Positions 8,995-16,434 are shown, counted from the first letter of the stretch. The stretch: DNA of 64,000 bases from Chitinophagaceae bacterium (GCA_019752045.1 JAIEMP010000004.1:248001-312000); one strand, 5' to 3'. Notes: generated by a model from the letters alone, not told the origin. Program-made: numbers and translations.

Positions 8995-9027
8995 GTTAAT
9001 TATATAGCCTTATTTCAAAAATCTTAG

Positions 9028-9069
9028 TACACACTTTCTCCCGATACTTCGGGAACAGGTATCCGTTAA
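9028..9069 (-). pseudogene. tRNA-Ser 5' relic
   Basis: On the minus strand it begins TTAACGGATACCTG, aligning with the start of the intact tRNA plus its six upstream bases (TTAACGGAGACGTG) with two mismatches and a small insertion. It then loses the D arm and 5' anticodon strand to a 16-base palindrome (9039-9054) and ends with GAAAGTGTGTA (9028-9038), identical to the tRNA anticodon 3' strand and to the start of the 3' relic. It retains a promoter box just upstream (9077-9084). The 5' match is short, so confidence is lower than for the 3' relic. Confidence 0.72.
9039..9054. repeat. Palindrome inside the tRNA 5' relic
   Basis: TCCCGATACTTCGGGA: arms TCCCGA and TCGGGA around four bases, the same arms as the palindrome at 8557-8572. 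Confidence 0.82.
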
Positions 9070-9076
9070 GGGGCAG

Positions 9077-9084
9077 CAAAAATA
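9077..9084 (-). promoter_or_regulatory. -7 promoter box upstream of tRNA-Ser locus
   Basis: Minus-strand TATTTTTG matches TAnnTTTG and lies 15 bases before the tRNA 5' relic's first base. It probably was the promoter of the original tRNA gene and can still read through the relic into the intact tRNA. A clear -33 element is not seen. Confidence 0.55.
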
Positions 9085-9096
9085 CAGTTAGTTAAC

Positions 9097-9858
9097 TCAG
9101 CTGCCGAATAAATTTTGAGCGTTCTTTGTGGTTTCACGAATAATTTCTTCTGTTGATAAACCCATCGCCTCAGCCATTTTTTCAACAACATAAGTAAGAT
9201 AGGCAGGCTCATTTCGCTTTCCCCTAAAAGGCACAGGAGTTAAATAAGGAGCATCAGTTTCCAGTACAAGATGATTGATTGAAGTTGTTTGGAGTACATC
9301 AGAAAGTCCGGATTTTTTATATGTAACAACACCTCCGATACCCATTAAAAATCCCAGATCAATAATTTGCCGGGCTTCTTCGGCTGTTCCTCCAAAACAG
9401 TGAAATATTCCTTTGAGTTTTCCATTTTGATTTACCCGTACAAGATCAATACAATCCTGCATCGAATCCCGGCTGTGGATCACAACAGGCAGGTTTAACT
9501 CTTTTGCCCAATTGATTTGTTGTTGAAATGCGTGTTTTTGTTCAGCAATAAATGTTTTATCCCAATAATAATCCAACCCGATTTCACCTACTGCAGCAAA
9601 AGGTCTTTTTCTGAGCCATTCCTCAACAATTTTTAATTCCTGATTATAGTGTTCATTCACCGAACAGGGGTGCAGGCCCATCATAGCGATGCATTTACCC
9701 GGGTATTGTGCTTCTACCTCCAGCAGATCAGCAACGGAGCTGCTGTCTATATTAGGCAAATAAAATTTGCTGATTCCCTGCTTTTCAGCTCTGGAAACAA
9801 CATCGGCAAGATCTTCCTTAAACTCACCGAGGTAGAGATGTGTATGTGTATCAATCAT
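9097..9858 (-). CDS. tatD: TatD family metal-dependent hydrolase
   Basis: 253 residues from ATG 9858 (the open frame extends to a TTG five codons earlier, but MIDTHTHLY is the normal start). Metal ligands appear in order: IDTHTH at the N-terminus, Glu in VGEIGLDYYW, His in LPVVIHSRDS, His in GIFHCFGG, and Asp in LETDAPYLTP. The TIM-barrel family includes 3'-5' DNase/RNase and D-aminoacyl-tRNA-related activities. It is a single gene with promoter box TACTTTTG at 9871-9878. Confidence 0.94.
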   Translation of the reverse strand: MIDTHTHLYLGEFKEDLADVVSRAEKQGISKFYLPNIDSSSVADLLEVEAQYPGKCIAMMGLHPCSVNEHYNQELKIVEEWLRKRPFAAVGEIGLDYYWDKTFIAEQKHAFQQQINWAKELNLPVVIHSRDSMQDCIDLVRVNQNGKLKGIFHCFGGTAEEARQIIDLGFLMGIGGVVTYKKSGLSDVLQTTSINHLVLETDAPYLTPVPFRGKRNEPAYLTYVVEKMAEAMGLSTEEIIRETTKNAQNLFGS

Positions 9859-9870
9859 ATTTTGGAACGT

Positions 9871-9878
9871 CAAAAGTA
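9871..9878 (-). promoter_or_regulatory. tatD -7 box
   Basis: Minus-strand TACTTTTG matches TAnnTTTG, 12 bases before the ATG at 9858; this also argues against the TTG at 9873 as start. Confidence 0.55.
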
Positions 9879-10020
9879 AGATCTTCCTGTTTTAAGCGTT
9901 CTTAGAACTGTATTCAACCCTATACAAATAAAATATTTTTTAACAGAGTTTAAACCAACTGAAACCCTTAGAGTCTCTTAATAGTTCGTTTCATTTAAAA
10001 ACCTAAAAAAAGCGTATATC

Positions 10021-10911
10021 ATGAAAACAAATCCACTGATTTTAAAAAGCACATGGGCACTCCTGCTGTTTAGTGCACTTTTCTTTACCGCATGTAAAAA
10101 AGACAGAACTGCTGCAAAAGAAGAAGAAGTTGCCACAATTGAAAGTACAATCAGCAACAGCGAAGCTGAAGCCGTTTATGAAGATGTATTTGATAATACA
10201 ATGGGTATTGGCGCAGAAACCGGAGAAGATTTAGGTATTACTGGTGGTATAGGTATTTATGGCCGTATGGAAGCCGGCAGCTATACAGGCCGTATGGATT
10301 CAATCCGTTGTTTTACCATAACAGTTGTTCCACAGCAACAAGGCGTTTTTCCAAAAACGGTGACCATCAACTTTGGCAATGGCTGTCTGGGCCGTGATGG
10401 AAAATTCCGCAAGGGAAAAATCATTACTGTATTTACAGGCCCTATGCGTGCAGCGGGAAGTAAGGCCACCACTACTTTTGAAGGTTACAAAGTTGATAGC
10501 GTAGCTGTTGCCGGTACACATGAAGTAACCAATAACAGCAGCAGCAACAATAAGATTTTTACTACAAAGGTTATAGAAGGTAAATTAACCTGGAACAGTG
10601 GCCGTTGGGTAAAATGGAGCAGCATCAGAACAGTTGCACAGTTAGAAGGCAATGGAACTCCTTACTGGCCGGTTGATGATGTATTTGCTATTACCGGTGG
10701 CGGACGTGGCGAAAACAGTGCAGGCAACAGCTGGGCACATGAAGTAATGGAGCCATTAATAAAAAAATTCACATGTCGCTGGATATCAAAAGGTATTTTA
10801 CGTATCAGATTCAACAATACCAACGGAGTGCTTAATTTCGGTAATGGGGAGTGCGATAATAAAGCAGTACTTACCGTAAACGGAAATACAAGGATCATTA
10901 CGCTTCCCTGA
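10021..10911 (+). CDS. Lipoprotein of unknown function
   Basis: 296 residues. The N-terminus has a lipoprotein signal peptide ending in LFFTACKKD, with the lipidated Cys at residue 25 followed by lysines. An acidic linker (AKEEEVATIESTISNSEAEA) follows, then a Gly-rich stretch and a mostly beta C-terminal region with spaced NFGNGC and NFGNGEC motifs, each carrying a Cys (near residues 121 and 279) that may pair. I do not recognise a named family. It is monocistronic: tatD diverges upstream and a terminator follows. No function should be assigned. Confidence 0.8.
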   Translation: MKTNPLILKSTWALLLFSALFFTACKKDRTAAKEEEVATIESTISNSEAEAVYEDVFDNTMGIGAETGEDLGITGGIGIYGRMEAGSYTGRMDSIRCFTITVVPQQQGVFPKTVTINFGNGCLGRDGKFRKGKIITVFTGPMRAAGSKATTTFEGYKVDSVAVAGTHEVTNNSSSNNKIFTTKVIEGKLTWNSGRWVKWSSIRTVAQLEGNGTPYWPVDDVFAITGGGRGENSAGNSWAHEVMEPLIKKFTCRWISKGILRIRFNNTNGVLNFGNGECDNKAVLTVNGNTRIITLP

Positions 10912-10982
10912 GAAAAAACACTTGTATCTGATAAAAGAAATTGTACCTTAGCGAAAGTTTTCATAGGGTACGGATTAAAAAC

Positions 10983-11016
10983 GGGCCAGGGTTTCCACCC
11001 CGGCCCTCCTTTTTTT
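10983..11016 (+). terminator. Terminator after lipoprotein gene
   Basis: GC-rich stem GGGCCAGGG/CCCCGGCCC (10983-10991 and 10998-11006; one mismatch) followed by TCC and a run of T at 11010-11016. The convergent deacetylase gene stops at 11020, so it may serve both. Confidence 0.85.
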
Positions 11017-11019
11017 AAC

Positions 11020-11655
11020 TTATTTAGCCTGCCGGATTGCCTCAAAACGGTAACCCATACCCGAAAAGTAACGAAGAGTTTCCCTCAGGGCATATTTCAT
11101 ATTTACCAACGCCTTCTCACTGTCGTGAAAAACAATAATGGCCCCGGGCTTTACATTCTTTTTTACATTGTTAAAACATTGCTCCTCACTGATATTTTGG
11201 TCAAAATCGGCACTTAATACATTCCACATAATAATTTGAAACGGCGGGTTTGCCTGTTGCAGGAGTTTTGCCTGAAAGGCCCTTATTTTCCCATAAGGAG
11301 GTCGAAACAGATCGGAATCAATCCATTTGGCGGCTTCTTTTACATTGTTGATCCATGTTTTATCATCCGTTTTCCAGCTATTGAGATGATTGTGGGTATG
11401 GTTCCCGACACGATGCCCTTCTGCTAAAATCCGTTGATAGAGTTCGGGCTGCTCCTGTACATTTTTCCCGATGCAGAAGAAGGTTGCTTTTGCATTGTAT
11501 TTTTTTAATTCATCCAAAACAAACGGAGTTGCAACAGGATGTGGTCCATCATCGAACGTGAAATAAATAATTTTATCTGTTGCAGGAATATGCCAGGTAA
11601 GATTTGCAGGAAACATCATCTTTAACCACCACGGAGTTGTAACAATGTAACGCAT
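11020..11655 (-). CDS. Polysaccharide deacetylase (NodB domain)
   Basis: 211 residues, a single NodB homology domain of carbohydrate esterase family 4. All motifs are visible: TFDDGP at about 33-38 (catalytic Asp and metal Asp), GNHTHNH (metal His pair), FRPPYG, and the C-terminal AIIVFHDS. Members remove N-acetyl groups from peptidoglycan or chitin-like sugars. There is no cleavable signal peptide; the hydrophobic-poor N-terminus suggests cytoplasmic location or atypical export. It follows the DUF6569-like gene by 8 bases on the same strand, so they form a two-gene operon. Confidence 0.92.
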   Translation of the reverse strand: MRYIVTTPWWLKMMFPANLTWHIPATDKIIYFTFDDGPHPVATPFVLDELKKYNAKATFFCIGKNVQEQPELYQRILAEGHRVGNHTHNHLNSWKTDDKTWINNVKEAAKWIDSDLFRPPYGKIRAFQAKLLQQANPPFQIIMWNVLSADFDQNISEEQCFNNVKKNVKPGAIIVFHDSEKALVNMKYALRETLRYFSGMGYRFEAIRQAK

Positions 11656-11663
11656 AGATGAAA

Positions 11664-12605
11664 TTAATACTGATTTGAATACCCAGTTATTTGAATGAGT
11701 AATGATGCATAAAAAAATCGTTTCCCTTTTTTTGAAAGAAAAGCGGCCTGTGTTGCAGGCGAAAATAATTCATTGGCATACAATTGCTCGTTTGAATGAA
11801 TGATTGTTGCGTTGCTGCCTGACAAAACAGCTTCGGTACAATACTTTTCTAACAAACCCGGTAAGGTTTGATAAAACAGTGATGTACTGATAAATACATC
11901 GGCCCCAAGAATTTTATTACCGGTTGAAGCAACGATGCCCACAATACTGCTATCCTTGCTTCTCAGTTGTTGTAAAAAGAAACGTACATATTGATTGGTA
12001 GTATCAGCCGTTTTTTTATTGCCAAGCAGAACAGCGTAGGAAGAAGAGTTGGTTTGATTGTTTTGTTTCAGCAATCGCCGGATCTCATCCCAAACTGCAG
12101 TTTGATTTTTTGCTGTATCAACAACGTTTTGCAAACCGCTGCCTGTTGTACCCCTGTAAGTAAATTTCTTTTCACCGGCACTCCATCTGTTTTCTTCGAT
12201 ACAATACACAGGTATAAGATGTTGTTTGCCGGATGTTAAAACAGTGTCCCTTGCAAACACCCTGTCTTGCCGCCCGCCCATTACAATTTCGCCACTTCTG
12301 ATGATCAGGTCTTTCCCGCTTTTGTTTTCAACTAAAAGTACATTGATGTTGTCCATCATATAATTTCCACGCTCTTTCAGCTTCACTGTTCCCTTGCCCA
12401 TCCCTGTTTTTAATGAAATAGCATTGGGTACTGTGTAGCTGCTGTCTGTTACCTGCTCAATCCGTTTGATAGGGATTAGTTTCAGGTTACGGAAAAGAAT
12501 GGCACTATCGTATTCCACCACAAGCGATGGAAACGTAAAATCAGTTTGTGCAAACGCACTAACACAAGTAAAAAATAAAATAACCAGGCAAGAATATTTA
12601 TTCAT
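11664..12605 (-). CDS. Secreted ARPP-1/DUF6569-like domain protein
   Basis: 313 residues from ATG 12605, which gives signal peptide MNKYSCLVILFFTCVSAFAQ; 17 more codons are open upstream but would bury it. The middle (about 50-170) matches the ARPP-1/DUF6569 pattern: LKLIPIKR, a segment about the protein being a lasting resource (LIIRSGEIVMGGRQDRVFARD), then a V/IPVYCIEENRW block with its Cys-x-E-x-x-R-W core. The C-terminal part is unassigned. Function is unknown; location is periplasmic or extracellular. It is the first gene of a pair with the polysaccharide deacetylase. Confidence 0.8.
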   Translation of the reverse strand: MNKYSCLVILFFTCVSAFAQTDFTFPSLVVEYDSAILFRNLKLIPIKRIEQVTDSSYTVPNAISLKTGMGKGTVKLKERGNYMMDNINVLLVENKSGKDLIIRSGEIVMGGRQDRVFARDTVLTSGKQHLIPVYCIEENRWSAGEKKFTYRGTTGSGLQNVVDTAKNQTAVWDEIRRLLKQNNQTNSSSYAVLLGNKKTADTTNQYVRFFLQQLRSKDSSIVGIVASTGNKILGADVFISTSLFYQTLPGLLEKYCTEAVLSGSNATIIHSNEQLYANELFSPATQAAFLSKKGKRFFYASLLIQITGYSNQY

Positions 12606-12664
12606 TGATTTTGTGAAGGTATAAAATTGAAAACGTTTCATGTCCCTTTCGGGCATTTAGACTT

Positions 12665-12672
12665 TATCTTTG
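12665..12672 (+). promoter_or_regulatory. gltX -7 box, only 4 bases before ATG
   Basis: TATCTTTG matches TAnnTTTG and ends 4 bases before the gltX ATG (12677), so transcription should begin at or next to the start codon. Confidence 0.65.
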
Positions 12673-12676
12673 CGAC

Positions 12677-14191
12677 ATGAGTGTACGAGTTCGTTTTGCT
12701 CCCAGCCCTACGGGAGGTTTGCATTTAGGCGGTGTACGCACCGTGTTGTATAATTATTTATTTGCCAAACATCATGGCGGCGAGTTTGTGTTGCGGATTG
12801 AAGATACTGATCAGTCACGCTTTGTACCCGGTGCCGAAGAATACATTTTCAATTGTTTGAAATGGTGCGGACTGGAGCCTGATGAAAGCCCGGTACACAA
12901 TGGACCTTATGGCCCTTATCGCCAGAGCGAACGCAAAGAATTGTACCGCAGTTATGCGGAAACGTTAGTAACCCGTGGTTTTGCTTATTATGCATTCGAT
13001 ACCAAAGAAGAGTTGGAAAAAATGCGGGAAGAGTTGAAAACAGAAGAAAATCCTTCGCCCCAATACGATCATCGTTCACGCAAGAACATGCGGAACAGTT
13101 TAAACTTAACAGATAATGAAGTAAAAGAACTTTTGGAAAAAAATACGCCGCATGTGATCCGAATCAAAATGTCAGAGAATGATGTGGTGAGCTTTACTGA
13201 TATGATTCGTGGCGAAATTAGTTTTCAAACAGGATTGGTAGATGATAAAGTGTTACTGAAAGCGGATGGTATGCCTACTTATCATTTGGCAGTGGTGGTA
13301 GATGATTATTTAATGAAGATCACACATGCATTTCGTGGGGAGGAATGGTTGCCCAGTGCTCCTGTTCATTTGTTGTTGTGGAAATATTTGGGATGGGAAG
13401 CATCCATGCCGCAATGGGCGCATTTACCATTAATACTCGGACCAAGTGGTAAACTCAGCAAGCGTGATGGGGCCAAATATGGCTTTCCTGTTTTTGCAAT
13501 GAACTGGACCGATCTAAAAACAAATGAACTAACCGAAGGTTTTTTTGAAAAAGGATTTTTGCCTGAAGCATTTATTAATCTTTTAGCAGTGCTTGGCTGG
13601 AACGATGGTACAGAAAAAGAATTGTACAGCATGGATGAGTTGATTGCCAGCTTTGATATTAAACGTGTACACAGTGCAGGTGCAAAGTTTGATTATGAAA
13701 AAGCTAAGTGGTTCAATCATGAATGGATCAAACGATTGCCGGTTGCTGATTTGCGATTGCAGATTGAATCGTACTTTTCAGCAAGTGGAATTGATGTAAG
13801 TGATACTGCAAAGTTTGAACAGGTAATTGAACTGGTGAAAGACCGTTGTTCACTGTTACCAGATTTTGTACAGCAGGGCGGGTTCTTCTTTAAAGCTCCT
13901 GTAACATTGGAGCTGGATGCGGTTAAACCAAAATGGAGCGAAGAGAAGAAACAGTTTTTTGTTGAATATGTGGATGTGTTGAAAACAATTAGCTCATGGG
14001 AGTTAATGACAGTTGAAAATGCATTTAAAGAAATGGCTGCTGCAAAAGCAATCAAGCCCGGTGAACTGCAACTGCCCATGCGGGTTATGTTGGTGGGAGG
14101 AAAGTTTGGTCCGGCTGTATTTCAGATAGCAGAAATTATTGGCAAAGAAGAAACAGTAAAGCGAATGGAGTATGCGCTGAGTTTATTTTAA
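12677..14191 (+). CDS. gltX: Glutamate-tRNA ligase
   Basis: 504 residues. The class I HIGH-type motif is PTGGLHLGG (about 11-19) and the KMSKS-type motif is KLSKRDG in SGKLSKRDGAKYGFP. The Rossmann catalytic domain and helical anticodon-binding C-terminal domain are both complete. The enzyme charges tRNA-Glu (and, where GlnRS is missing, often tRNA-Gln). It is a single gene, closed by the terminator at 14209-14241. Its promoter box is so close that the mRNA is probably leaderless. Confidence 0.97.
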   Translation: MSVRVRFAPSPTGGLHLGGVRTVLYNYLFAKHHGGEFVLRIEDTDQSRFVPGAEEYIFNCLKWCGLEPDESPVHNGPYGPYRQSERKELYRSYAETLVTRGFAYYAFDTKEELEKMREELKTEENPSPQYDHRSRKNMRNSLNLTDNEVKELLEKNTPHVIRIKMSENDVVSFTDMIRGEISFQTGLVDDKVLLKADGMPTYHLAVVVDDYLMKITHAFRGEEWLPSAPVHLLLWKYLGWEASMPQWAHLPLILGPSGKLSKRDGAKYGFPVFAMNWTDLKTNELTEGFFEKGFLPEAFINLLAVLGWNDGTEKELYSMDELIASFDIKRVHSAGAKFDYEKAKWFNHEWIKRLPVADLRLQIESYFSASGIDVSDTAKFEQVIELVKDRCSLLPDFVQQGGFFFKAPVTLELDAVKPKWSEEKKQFFVEYVDVLKTISSWELMTVENAFKEMAAAKAIKPGELQLPMRVMLVGGKFGPAVFQIAEIIGKEETVKRMEYALSLF

Positions 14192-14208
14192 ATAATTTAT
14201 TGATCATG

Positions 14209-14241
14209 AAAATGCCTCTGCAGCTGCTGAGGCATTTTTTT
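14209..14241. terminator. Terminator between gltX and aldo/keto reductase
   Basis: Stem AAATGCCTC (14210-14218) with GAGGCATTT (14229-14237), followed by T run; it lies between convergent genes. Confidence 0.85.
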
Positions 14242-14250
14242 ATGTCAAGA

Positions 14251-15240
14251 TTATCCTTGTTGTCGTATCAGTTCCATCAATTCAATAAAAGCACCAGTAC
14301 CCAGCTTTTCAATCAGTTGCTGATCAGCTTTCTCCAGTTCAAACAAACCATTTGTATTGAGCTTCACCTGTTCCGGTGTGCGAATTCCGGGAATAATGAC
14401 AGATACTTCATCATAACTCAAAATATAACTCAACGCCAGTTGTGTTTTTGTGCAATTGTATTTGCTGCACAATTCCCACACAGGTTCTGTCGCAAGTAAT
14501 GTTTCGTTAATCACATCTTTTGTTAATCTGTTTTTACGATGATCATTTTCAGAAAAACTTACTTGTTCATCAAACTTGCCGGTGAGTAAACCAAACTGCA
14601 ACGGCATGCGTGCAATAACGCCATAACCTTTTGCTGCAGCAGTTTTCATGAGTGGCACTGCTCTTTGATTAATGATGTTGAGCACTAACTGAAATCCGTT
14701 CCCCAAATGATGATTCAATAAAAAATCTGCATCATCGTTTGGCTCAAATGTATTTAACGACAAACCCCAGTATCGGATCTTACCTTGTTGCTGCAATTGC
14801 TGCATTGCTTCAATGCATTCGCCATTTTGTAAATGAGCTAAACGGGCCGTATGTAATTGGTAATAATCAATTGCATCTCTGTTCAGCCGTTTTAACGATG
14901 CTTCGCACGCAGCAAGAATATATTCTTTGGAATAATCAACGGTGAACTGTTCGTTACGGGCAACATTTCCCACTTTCGTTGCAATGATTACATCGCTTCT
15001 GTTGCCTATTTCATTACCAATTATTTTTTCTGAATGACCAAGGCCATAAATATCAGCCGTATCAAAAAAGTTGATCCCCGCATCCAATGCTGCATGAATA
15101 GCTTTGATGGATGTGTTGTCATCTGCATCGCCCCAACCAATGGCAGTAGTGCCAATCATAGCACCTCCACCAATTGCCCATGCACCAAAACCAATTTCAC
15201 TTACAAGGAGTTCTGTGTTGCCAAATTTTCGATAGTTCAT
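14251..15240 (-). CDS. Aldo/keto reductase
   Basis: 329 residues, (beta/alpha)8 NADPH-dependent reductase. The catalytic tetrad is visible: Asp and Tyr in FFDTADIYG, Lys in IIATKVGN, His in YYQLHTARL. The cofactor-binding C-terminal region includes SVIIPGIRTPEQV. The substrate cannot be deduced; the closest pattern is the general stress AKR group (YvgN/IolS-like). It is a single gene on the minus strand, convergent with gltX and divergent from the B12-binding gene. Confidence 0.93.
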   Translation of the reverse strand: MNYRKFGNTELLVSEIGFGAWAIGGGAMIGTTAIGWGDADDNTSIKAIHAALDAGINFFDTADIYGLGHSEKIIGNEIGNRSDVIIATKVGNVARNEQFTVDYSKEYILAACEASLKRLNRDAIDYYQLHTARLAHLQNGECIEAMQQLQQQGKIRYWGLSLNTFEPNDDADFLLNHHLGNGFQLVLNIINQRAVPLMKTAAAKGYGVIARMPLQFGLLTGKFDEQVSFSENDHRKNRLTKDVINETLLATEPVWELCSKYNCTKTQLALSYILSYDEVSVIIPGIRTPEQVKLNTNGLFELEKADQQLIEKLGTGAFIELMELIRQQG

Positions 15241-15362
15241 CTTGTAATTTACGGATTACCTCCACATGCAACGATAGAAACCTTTTTGATTATACATGCA
15301 CTTAGTAAGAAACCGTACATCAACCAATGTTATTCTTTATTTTCGCAACATAACATTGCTGT

Positions 15363-15770
15363 ATGAACAGACCTGTACGAGTACTCGTTGCAAAAGTTGG
15401 ACTGGATGGCCACGATCGTGGTGCCAAAGTGATTGCTACCGCATTGCGTGATGCAGGCATGGAAGTGATTTATACCGGGCTTCGTCAAACACCTGAGATG
15501 GTGGTAAATGCTGCGCTGCAGGAAGATGTAGATGCAATCGGCGTAAGTATTTTAAGCGGAGCCCACATGACAGTTTTTCCCCGTCTGCTGAATTTGATGA
15601 AAGAAAAAGAAATGAATGATGTGTTGCTCACAGGTGGCGGTATAATTCCGGATGAAGATGTAGATGCATTAACAAAGATGGGCGTTGGTAAATTATTTCT
15701 GCCAGGTACTAATACACAAGATATTGCAGCGTATATAAAAGAGTGGGTAAAAGCGAACAGAAATTTTTAA
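15363..15770 (+). CDS. Methylmalonyl-CoA mutase, stand-alone cobalamin-binding subunit
   Basis: 135 residues, consisting only of a B12-binding Rossmann domain. The DxHxxG motif is present as DGHDRG (His donates the lower cobalt ligand), with SILSGAH and [12 protein letters not shown] completing the base-on pattern. Such separate subunits pair with a catalytic TIM-barrel subunit to interconvert methylmalonyl-CoA and succinyl-CoA. The large subunit is not in this window; the epimerase of the same pathway is at 45958-46359. The gene heads a group with a nucleotidyltransferase module and enoyl-CoA hydratase. Confidence 0.92.
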   Translation: MNRPVRVLVAKVGLDGHDRGAKVIATALRDAGMEVIYTGLRQTPEMVVNAALQEDVDAIGVSILSGAHMTVFPRLLNLMKEKEMNDVLLTGGGIIPDEDVDALTKMGVGKLFLPGTNTQDIAAYIKEWVKANRNF

Positions 15771-15779
15771 TTTTATGCA

Positions 15780-15974
15780 ATGGGAAGAGAGATTAAAATT
15801 TTTAAAAGTTTTCAAGAGCAGGATGAGTATCATATAGAACGAATGCGAAATTCATCAGTATTTGAAAGATTTAGAACTTTATTTCAAATGCAGAAAACTA
15901 CAAAACTATTCCATCCTCTAACTGACAAAATCAGGAAAATAATCATTCAAAAGAATGGACATACTCAACCATGA
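15780..15974 (+). CDS. Small protein upstream of nucleotidyltransferase (possible antitoxin partner)
   Basis: 64 residues, no recognised domain: charged, helix-rich (IKIFKSFQEQDEYHIERM...) with a basic C-terminus. It starts 9 bases after the B12-binding gene and overlaps the nucleotidyltransferase start by 20 bases, implying translational coupling. Its Q/E-rich start and placement directly before a nucleotidyltransferase resemble a small antitoxin or regulator paired with AbiEii/MntA-like enzymes; that role is inference. No Shine-Dalgarno is evident, as usual in this phylum. Confidence 0.68.
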   Translation: MGREIKIFKSFQEQDEYHIERMRNSSVFERFRTLFQMQKTTKLFHPLTDKIRKIIIQKNGHTQP

Positions 15975-16434
15975 ATTTTTGCTATTTCTTAAGTGTGCTC
16001 AACAAAACGCTTTAAGATATCTTCTCATTGGCGGCTATGCAGTAAACTATTACGGCTACAACAGAAATACGGATGATCTGGATATATGGCTTGCACCAAC
16101 AAACGAAAATAAAGGGGCTTTTATAAATACACTTTTGTGTATGAATTATACTGCCGATGAAATTGCTCCTCTAAATGATGAGGATTTTACCGGATATTTT
16201 ATTGGCACAATAGGATCTGCTGATGCAATAATGGATGTTATTACCATCGTACATAATCAGTTGTCCTTTGACGAAGCCGAGAAAAATAAATCAACTTTTG
16301 AGCCAGAGCCGGGTGTAATCATGCAATTTGTTCCTTATGCTTTTTTAAAGGAAATGAAACTCTTATCCCGCAGGGAAAAGGATCTATGGGATATTGCACG
16401 GCTTGAAGAATTAAGATCAAAAAATAAATTATGA
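15955..16434 (+). CDS. Nucleotidyltransferase-like protein (DUF6036/AbiEii-like)
   Basis: 159 residues. The N-terminus has the nucleotidyltransferase core LLIGGYAVNYYGYNRNTDDLD: Gly-Gly followed by an Asp-x-Asp pair (DDLDIW), the metal site of the Pol-beta superfamily; a third acidic residue may lie in IMDVIT. The C-terminal helix LSRREKDLWDIARLEELR is typical of AbiEii/DUF6036-type proteins. Relatives act as toxins that nucleotidylate tRNA or other targets, but some are not toxic. It overlaps the 64-residue gene upstream and overlaps enoyl-CoA hydratase by ATGA downstream, so it sits inside a metabolic operon. Confidence 0.82.
   Translation: MDILNHEFLLFLKCAQQNALRYLLIGGYAVNYYGYNRNTDDLDIWLAPTNENKGAFINTLLCMNYTADEIAPLNDEDFTGYFIGTIGSADAIMDVITIVHNQLSFDEAEKNKSTFEPEPGVIMQFVPYAFLKEMKLLSRREKDLWDIARLEELRSKNKL

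Larger units (their letters stand above)
8590..9038 (-). mobile_element. Putative tRNA-Ser/GIY-YIG insertion cassette
   Basis: The 427-bp segment 8601-9027, which carries an intact tRNA-Ser and the GIY-YIG gene, lies between two copies of GAAAGTGTGTA (8590-8600 and 9028-9038, read on the minus strand). Outside these copies are the 3' and 5' relics of a second tRNA-Ser gene. The simplest reading is insertion into the anticodon arm of an older tRNA-Ser gene with an 11-bp target duplication, the cassette supplying a replacement tRNA. The boundary evidence is seen; the insertion event and its agent are inferred. Decay of a tandem tRNA array is the main alternative. Confidence 0.55.

Noticed and set aside
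8995-9027. Separate promoter for the intact tRNA-Ser (minus strand TATATAAT near 9000)
   Set aside because: A TTTTTG lies only about 9 bases upstream of it, too close for the usual spacing; kept only as a possibility.
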